64,000 nucleotides of DNA from the NCBI GenBank assembly GCA_963932465.1, contig OZ010795.1:477948806-478012805 (forward strand). The letters are read 5' to 3'. The translations under genes were made by a program, and so were the position numbers. Below, one piece after another: positions 57,426-64,000 of the stretch (positions are counted from its first letter, which is position 1; each line of letters begins with the position of its first letter). The notes below the pieces were generated by a model. It saw only the letters and a program-made list of their open reading frames with translations, searched no databases and was not told the origin of the DNA. The DNA is from Maratus speciosus (Eukaryota; Arthropoda; Arachnida; Araneae; Salticidae).

Positions 57426-57960
57426 CTAGCAGGCTATGCCCGCTGCGCTGGTCAATATTTCCAAATGAACCTTGGATTAAACGAAATAGTGAATTTGAAC
57501 TTGTATTTTAAATAATATGGACCTTCAGCTGGACCTTGCTCATTGCTGAACACGATGCGAACGCCATTGTGATATAATATTATCTTAAGCGTTGAACAAA
57601 ATTTACCTAGTAAGAAGTAATTCTTTTAGTTGATTATTAACAGTGCACTTTTGGTAGGGTAATGAGACCGTAATGACAACAGGAATTAATAGCTTTATAA
57701 CTAATCGACATATAATGAAATGTTATATACCAACACCATTCCTGAAAAGCCATGTAACAGTGCCACTTGCTTCAAAATATGTTCTGTAGATTTTTTTTAA
57801 AAAGGCTAAATTTTCATAATCAGGTTCACTTAAATTTTTAAGATTTTCTGTTGCTCTATAACTAAGTAACGTTGAACAATATGTATAGACTAAAACCTTT
57901 CCTAAATTATTACCTAACTAATTGTGGTATATCCTATCATAGTATTATAAACAATCGGAA
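57426..57960 (-). mobile_element. 3' part of a third Helitron-like element (H3)
   Basis: CTAG at 57426-57429 directly precedes H2's TC on the minus strand. Upstream of it (57430-57455) is a G/C-rich hairpin-forming stretch (GCAG paired with CTGC, and GGGC with GCCT) different in sequence from the H1/H2 hairpin. H3 therefore belongs to another family. Its 5' end was not found. Confidence 0.5.
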
Positions 57961-57963
57961 TGA

Positions 57964-58197
57964 AATCCAAATTTCCGTTTGAAATATATAGTAGATGATG
58001 ATGATGCGATTTTGTGTAATAGAATTCGTCGTGAAATTTTCGCTTCAAACATAAACGATGCTTTCAACATTATAGCTAATACACCAATATGTGCAGTATC
58101 TGATGATGGAAGGTTAAATTGGATTCTTATGAGCAACTACCCAAAGAAAAGTGAATATGCGGCTTTTGTGATACTTTATGTTAGCCGAGCGAGGTAA
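57964..58197 (+). CDS. Short unrecognised frame, possible exon or captured fragment
   Basis: This 78-codon open stretch has no in-frame ATG at its start. Its peptide is better mixed than typical A/T-rich noise: DDDDAILCNRIRREIF near the start, then NIIANTPICAVSDDG and YPKKSEYAAFVILY. A possible splice donor (GAG|GTAATA at about 58190-58195) closes it. No convincing acceptor precedes it. I do not recognise the family. It could be an exon fragment carried by the Helitron-like element H3, or chance. Confidence 0.25.
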   Translation, partial: NPNFRLKYIVDDDDAILCNRIRREIFASNINDAFNIIANTPICAVSDDGRLNWILMSNYPKKSEYAAFVILYVSRAR

Positions 58198-58199
58198 TA

Positions 58200-58590
58200 A
58201 ATCAACAAAGATTGTTTTCACACCACATTCTTATTTTATTATTTTCATTTGAAATACAAACTTTTCACTCATTTAATTTAAAATGCATGCCTTACACTAA
58301 TTTCATTTAAAAAACTGAAAAGATAAACAATAACAGGAAATAATTCCATAATTAAAAACAAAGAATTATTTTTAATTTACATACGCAAAATGTAACTACT
58401 GCTACTGGCAATTTTAAAAATGCTATTGGCGAGATATGCGCACGGCAGTTATAAATGTACCCATTTTTTCTTCTTATCGGGGAGTAAATTGTAAATTGCC
58501 AAATATTATTTCAATTCCAATTTCTTTCATTGAAAATAATTTTTAAGTCGTTACAAACATTGCTTTCATATTTAAATATTTTCGTTGGTC
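58200..58590. other. AT-rich DNA, no gene seen
   Basis: I see nothing recognisable here. Confidence 0.4.
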
Positions 58591-58592
58591 TT

Positions 58593-58874
58593 GGTACTAC
58601 TTAGTTATCCCGTCGACCAATTTCGCCAAATTATATAAATTGCCAAATTATACTAATTGACATAATTTTTATTTTAAATAACGAAAGAACAAATAAATTA
58701 GTGTAACATTAATAAAAATACAAATAAAACGTCGAAATAAAAATTGCTTGGTGACGTAAACATGTGTAACTTGCTTTAAGTCAGGTGAATTTGACATTTA
58801 TGATCAACCATTATTGACATTTAATCTTATAGTTGGCGATAGATTTTTGGTTGACGGAATATCTAAGTAGTACC
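58593..58874 (+). mobile_element. GGTACTAC-family MITE, copy 1
   Basis: This 282-bp unit has inverted tips GGTACTACTTAGTTATCC on the left and GGTACTACTTAGATATTCC, read inward, on the right, followed by GTCGACCAA / GTCAACCAA. The interior has 'attatattaatttgac' type sequence. The flanks are T-rich and hide the target duplication. The copy at 58954 is in the opposite orientation. Confidence 0.75.
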
Positions 58875-58953
58875 TTTTTGTTTTATAATGATAACTTCTT
58901 AGTAAATTTGTCCCTTTTATTTTATATAAGATCACATTTTTTTTTCTTTTTTG

Positions 58954-59247
58954 GTACTACTTTGTTATCCCGTCGACCAAAAAACTATCGCCAAATTATA
59001 AGATTAAATGCCAATAATGGTTGATCGTAAATGCCACATTCACCTGACTTTAAGGCAGTTACGCATGTTTACGTCATCAAGTTATTTTTATTTCGACGTC
59101 TTATTTGTATTTTTATTAATGTTATACTAATTTATTTGTTCATTCGTTATTTAAAATACAAATTATATCAATTAATATAATTTGGCGAGTGATTTGTCGG
59201 TTTATATAATTTGGCGAAATTGGTCAACAGGATAACTAAGTAGTACC
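58954..59247 (-). mobile_element. GGTACTAC-family MITE, copy 2 (inverted)
   Basis: This 294-bp unit has the same tips as copy 1. Interior landmarks ('gattaaatgccaataatgg', 'cacctgactttaaggc', 'atttcgacgtcttattt') are the reverse complement of copy 1. The two copies lie 79 bp apart and together make a ~650-bp inverted repeat. Confidence 0.75.
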
Positions 59248-59249
59248 AT

Positions 59250-61170
59250 TTTTTTTATTAAGACGTTCGTATTTTTTTTTTTTTTAACTCATAGCGCCGT
59301 TTTTATTCTTTAGCCAAAAGTGTTAATTTGAATTTTTTCCGTTGCTAGAGTAACGGATGTAATGTTAGATATTTTGACGTTTAGATGCCAAAGACACCGC
59401 CAAATTAGAAAAATATGAAAACTTTCATGAACTGTTGGACTTATAATAATTTACTTGGCACCATTCGATTCAGCATACAAAAATACATTAAATTATGCTA
59501 TCATTTGATGCATAATTATAATATCAGATTTTTAAGGAATTTTTTCCCTCCCCTTGCAAAAACGATGTTAGGGGTGATACGTTAGAAGATCCTTTCTTAG
59601 CGGCAGACTATGTCATAAGAAATATTTTTACCACGATTTTCAAGATTTTAGGTTCAGTAGTTTGCGCTGTGCGTTAATTACTCCCTTAATCCAGACTTTA
59701 TTTTATATATACTATATAGAAACGCCGTTTGGCGATGACTTGATGATCGAAAATTAGTCCAATATCATTTGAAATATTACATAACAGGGGAGAAAATACG
59801 AAGAAAGACGAAGAAGAAATGACGATTTACAAAAGACTTGTAATTTTTTTTCCAAAATGGTGAACTTTTCGATAATAATAACGCATGATTGTATAAATTT
59901 CCTTAAAAATTATCTTCATTTCGAAGTTGTGAATTTTCCTATAAATGAAATTGGCGATATGACTTAAGAAAAAATGAAATAAGCAATAGATAATATTTGC
60001 TTTAAAAAATGAGTAATATTCGTTGATCTGAGTTCGAGTTGATAAATATTATGCTTTCGGAATTATGGTAAAAAACATTTTTAAAAAGCATGAAATTATT
60101 TTACAATATGTATGTGTGGCAGAAATTTGCACAAAAATTTAAGTATTTGATTCCATTATTAAAATATTAACTGATATACATAAAAGTTACAATTGAATAT
60201 AAAAATGTACTCAAAAAATGATCTCGTTCATTTAAAAAAACACCATTTGTGAGAATATCCTCAAGCTAATGTCAGGCTTATGCATTTTTGGCTTAAAATC
60301 ACATTGTTTGGCGAAAAAAGTAAAAAAAAAAAAAATCGTAACGAAACAAATAATAATTAAACATGTGACTTACAATTACATCTGCTTGTTTTTTCTATAA
60401 GTCAAATGATGGGGCAATTATATAAAAAGAAAAAGAAAAGAACAAAAAGAAAAAAAAAGTCATTAAAAATTCATCTAATCAAATTTTCAGATTCATTTCT
60501 ATAATCTAAAGCAAGCGATAAAGAGCCAAACATTGCTTATCAATTCTAATCTTTCTCATTAAAGTAATTTTTAAGCATTACAAATATTTCTTTCAGGTTT
60601 AAATTAAATTACAAATATTCCTTTTATGTTAAAATTAAATATTTTCGTTTTTTTTTTTAACATTATTCCTCATTTAAATGGATTTTTCTTTTTCTTTTTT
60701 ACAATTAAATATCAGTAATTATTTTCTTCATTTATTTTCTAACTTATACAGCGATTTCAATTCATTTGTCGCCAAAAAATAGCCTCTGGCAACCTTTTCG
60801 TTCAAAATAGCAGTAAAATACGAAATTTATTATCAAAAATCTTAGCTATCCCTATATATTTTCTCATAAACCACCCTGGGAATATTTCCTATCGAATGAT
60901 ACAATTTGGAAAAAAATCCACCGGGTAGTTTTTGAAAACACTCGAGCGGAACTTTTAGAGCTTACTGCTTTATAATATATATGATGATAATATATATGAT
61001 ATGATATCATATGATATATATACCTTGTTCAAATTTTCAATCGTTAATAAAATACTTATTCATCCTATCAAGTTGAAATAAATTTTTTTAAACTTGTACT
61101 CGATGACAATTGATGTTAATACAGTTTTTCCAAATATTAATTCATTAATTAAATTTTAATTAATTAATTT
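59250..61170. other. AT-rich DNA, no gene seen
   Basis: Contains a short AT palindrome near 60975-61020. No protein-like frame, RNA gene or bounded element is recognised. Confidence 0.45.
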
Positions 61171-61179
61171 TAGTTTTAC

Positions 61180-61500
61180 ATGGGAGGCAAAATGGCGGCC
61201 ATTGGTTATTGAAGCATTTAATGCACATTCATTTCTATAAGGAGAGTTTCCATAGGGGGGACCCTGTTATGTCGCCAAATAACGCCAAGTTTGTCGCCAA
61301 CTTGGCGATATACCGCCAAATTTGGCGACCAAAATGATTCGCAAAAAGTGACGCCAACTTGGCGATATCTCTAATATTTCGCCAAATTCCCATAGACTTC
61401 CATTGTAAACCTACTTGCTTATAGAAAATCAACAAATTGAGATATTTTAATGCAACAAAAACTAATATTAGCTTAAGGGATTATATTAAATTTTTCTTTG
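61180..61500 (-). repeat. Dispersed repeat with GCCAAGTTGGCGA motifs, copy B
   Basis: Reverse complement of the repeat at 13300-13640. It has the same order of landmarks and several iterations of the TCGCCAAGTTGGCGA near-palindrome (61260-61385). Its right side abuts a truncated Helitron-like element. The 66-codon minus-strand frame at 61235 reads through the motif and is not a gene. Confidence 0.6.
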
Positions 61501-61544
61501 ATGACCTAAGTAGGAATTGACTTTAAATAGAAAATTTTTATATT

Positions 61545-64000
61545 ACTTGTTTATTAGAAGAACACTTTTTGGAATAATTAAAAAATTACAAATTAAGCCA
61601 CAGTTTGACTAAACTTCATTATAAAAGTGCAACAGACAGAAATGAGATTTTAATTAATAAGAAGAACTAAAATTAATTCCAAATAAATGATAATTTAGAA
61701 AGTGTTTTGAGACTTTTATGCTCATTTCAGTAATATTCATTTGAAGTTTTGAATTTTTTAGAAACCATCTTAACACATTTACATCTTAAAATTAACCATC
61801 ATGTCAAATTCCAAGTTTCTTGTCTAACAGTCTACCACAGCTCTGGTGTTAGTGGCACCAACATAAAATACCGAAACAGAGTTGAAATAGAATGTCTCTA
61901 AAAATGTTGAAACAGAGACTTTCAACATTGATTTGCCAACATTAACCTTGACATCGGTTGGTATTTCCTAATATTATATAGAAAACGGAATTTAGATGTT
62001 TTTAAAGGCTTTCTTGTTGTTCCTGCCAACCAGGTGGTACTGACACCGGCATAAAATATAGCCCGTATAGGATCAGGGACTATCACTCTTGATTCGCAAC
62101 CAATAACTTCTGTAATCGGTTTATTATTTCCTGAGATTCCATAGAAATCATAATTTAGGACTCTTTTAGAATGCTTTTCGCTCCTTCCCTTCGCTTCAAC
62201 CCTTTTTAATTTAGAATTTGTATACGACTGTTCTTAGAGGACATTCATATTTTATAAGTAACAACCGTGCTATATTTAAAGTTTCTAGCCTCTTCACTAC
62301 CGCAGAAATCGCAATTTACAAATTTTTTTTTGCCCCTGCAACTCTCTAGGGGTTGTGGCACCGACATAAAATATAGCTTAAATGTTTGAGCATGTTCTAT
62401 CACCGTCAATTTGCAACCATTATGTTTGAAATCGGTTTCGTATTTCATACGATTGCATAACAATCGTAATTTAGAACTCTTATAGAACGCCTTTCGCTCA
62501 CTTCATCCTTTTAAATTTGGAAATTTCTTCCGACAATTCTTAGAAAGCAGTTGCATCTTTGAAGTAATTACCATTCCAAATTTAAAATGTTACCCCCTCT
62601 TTAACACAATAAGCGCAATTTAAAACATTTTTTGCTCCTGTAACCCCCTGGTGGTAGTGACATCAACGTAAAATATAGTCTATGTTGGAGCGGAGACTGT
62701 CACCATCAATTTGAAATCATTACTTCTGAAATCGGTTTATACTTCCTGAGATTGCATAGAAATGGCCATTCAGAACGTTTTTTTAGAACTCTTTTCGCAC
62801 ATTTTCACCTCTTTAAAATTTCGAATATTTTAAGAAATGTTCTTAGAGATCATTTATATCTTATCAGTAACTACCATTCTAAATTTCATGTTTCTAGGCC
62901 CTTCAGTTACACGAAAATCGCATTTTCGAACTTTTTTTGCTCCTGCACCCCCTTTGGGGGTAATGCCACCGATATAAAATGTAGCCTATGTTTGAGCAAG
63001 GGTTGTCACCATTATTTTTGAAATCCGTTTGGTACTTCCTGAGATTGCGAAAAAATCGGCATTTAGAACGTTTTTTAGAACGCTTTTTGCGCATTTTAAC
63101 AGCTTTTAAATATAGAATTTTTTAAGAAATGTTCTTAGTGGTCATTTATATCTAATAAGTAACTACCATGCAAAAATTCCATGTATCTGAGCCCTCCAGT
63201 AACACAAAAATCGCAATTTCGAACGTTTTTTTGCTCCTGCACCCCCTTTAGGGGTAGTGGCACCGACATAAAATGTAGCCTATGTTGGATCAAGGATTAT
63301 CACCATCATTTTGACACCATTATTTTTGAAATCGGTTTGGTACTTCTTGAGAATGCATAAAAATAGCCATTTAGAACGTTTTTTAGAAAGCTCTTTTGCG
63401 CATTTTCACCCCTTTTAAATTTTGAATTTTTTAAGAAATGTTCTTAGAGATCATTTATATCTAATAAGTAACCACCATGCAAATTCCATATATCTGGACC
63501 CTTCATTAACACAAAAATCGCAATTTCGAACTTTTTTTGCTCCTACACCCCCTTTAGGGGTAATGGCACCGACATAAAATGTAGCCTATGTTGGAGCAAG
63601 AGTTGTCACCATCATTTTGACACCATTATTTTTGAATTCGGTTTGGTACTTCTTGAGATTGCGTAATATTCCCCATTTAGAACGTTTTTTAGAACGCTTT
63701 TCGCGCATTTTCACCCCTTTTAAGTTTCGAACTTTTTAAGAAATGTCCTTAGAGATAGTTAGTATCTTATAAGTAACTACCATTCCAAATTTCATGTTTC
63801 CAGGCCCTTTAGTAACACAAAAATCGCATTTTTAGAACGTTTTTTGCTCCTGCACCCCCTTTTGGCCAGTGGAACGGACATAAGATATAGCCTATGTTCT
63901 AAGTTGGACCAACACCATCATTTTGAGACCATTACTTTTGGAATCGGTTCTGTAGTTCCAGAGCTTACCTCCTACAAATAAACAATTTTTACATCTTTAT
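61545..64000 (-). mobile_element. Helitron-like element H4, 3' tip missing, continuing past the window
   Basis: The region 61545-61830 matches the 3' region of H1/H2 and 29688-30060 but lacks the terminal hairpin and CTAG, apparently removed near the junction with the repeat at 61180-61500. Tandem 300-340-bp units follow to about 63950, with the usual markers ('gcgcattttcaccccttt', 'ttagaacgttttttagaac', 'cctttaggggtagtggcacc'). The last bases ('cctcctacaaataaacaatt') are the start-side landmark, so the TC tip should lie just beyond 64000. Confidence 0.65.

Overview
The window is an AT-rich, gene-poor stretch of eukaryotic nuclear DNA made almost entirely of mobile elements and tandem repeats. 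I found no intact host gene, no rRNA gene and no CRISPR array. The organism is probably an arthropod and perhaps a spider. The support is Tc1/mariner, piggyBac-like (TTAA), hAT-like, pogo-like and Helitron-like elements, a tRNA-derived SINE, and one short reading frame resembling the DUF4817 helix-turn-helix domain that is common in arachnid transposon proteins. The lineage call is inference from pattern memory, not a search.

Layout. 1-5.2 kb: diverged dispersed repeats, then a repeat array with a Helitron-type 3' end (CTAG at 4149-4152). 5.19-6.71 kb: a complete Tc3/Tc1-like transposon with an open transposase gene, 28-bp perfect inverted ends and internal binding-site-like repeats. 6.9-8.25 kb: a degenerate ~170-bp tandem family. 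8.5-10.8 kb: a PIF/Harbinger-like hairpin MITE, then a 1.9-kb TTAA-flanked element with a pogo-like MITE nested in it. 12.6-16.4 kb: another Helitron-type 3' end, dispersed repeats and a long palindromic MITE. 17.2-21.3 kb: a 45-bp minisatellite, a related ~205-bp satellite, and a piggyBac-like MITE inserted in the latter at TTAA. 21.8-25.8 kb: two copies of an element carrying ~143-bp tandem units and a hairpin-CTAG end. 26.7-29.0 kb: a TTAA MITE and a ~1.95-kb element with ~275-bp inverted ends. 30.53-32.21 kb: a sharply bounded GC- and CpG-rich block between 16-bp direct repeats, the most anomalous segment. 34-36.3 kb: a 33-bp minisatellite, a duplicated unit and a palindromic MITE. 36.5-37.6 kb: a hAT-like element nested in another candidate. 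38.68-40.21 kb: a Tc1 element whose transposase has one in-frame stop. 40.2-42.1 kb: a ~475-500-bp tandem array. 42.2-43.2 kb: a 963-bp foldback element. 43.2-45.7, 52.1-57.4 and 61.5-64.0 kb: minus-strand Helitron-like elements filled with 300-340-bp tandem units, with two head-to-tail junctions. 58.6-59.25 kb: two MITEs in opposite orientation.

There is no operon or pathway. Functional relationships are between transposase genes and their own termini (5493-6488 and 38931-39971), and between non-autonomous elements and transposases that must lie elsewhere. Several insertions can be verified inside the window, because an uninserted copy of the target repeat is also present. These are the Tc1 at 38680, the TTAA MITE at 20763, and the AGGTGCG-family element at 46307.
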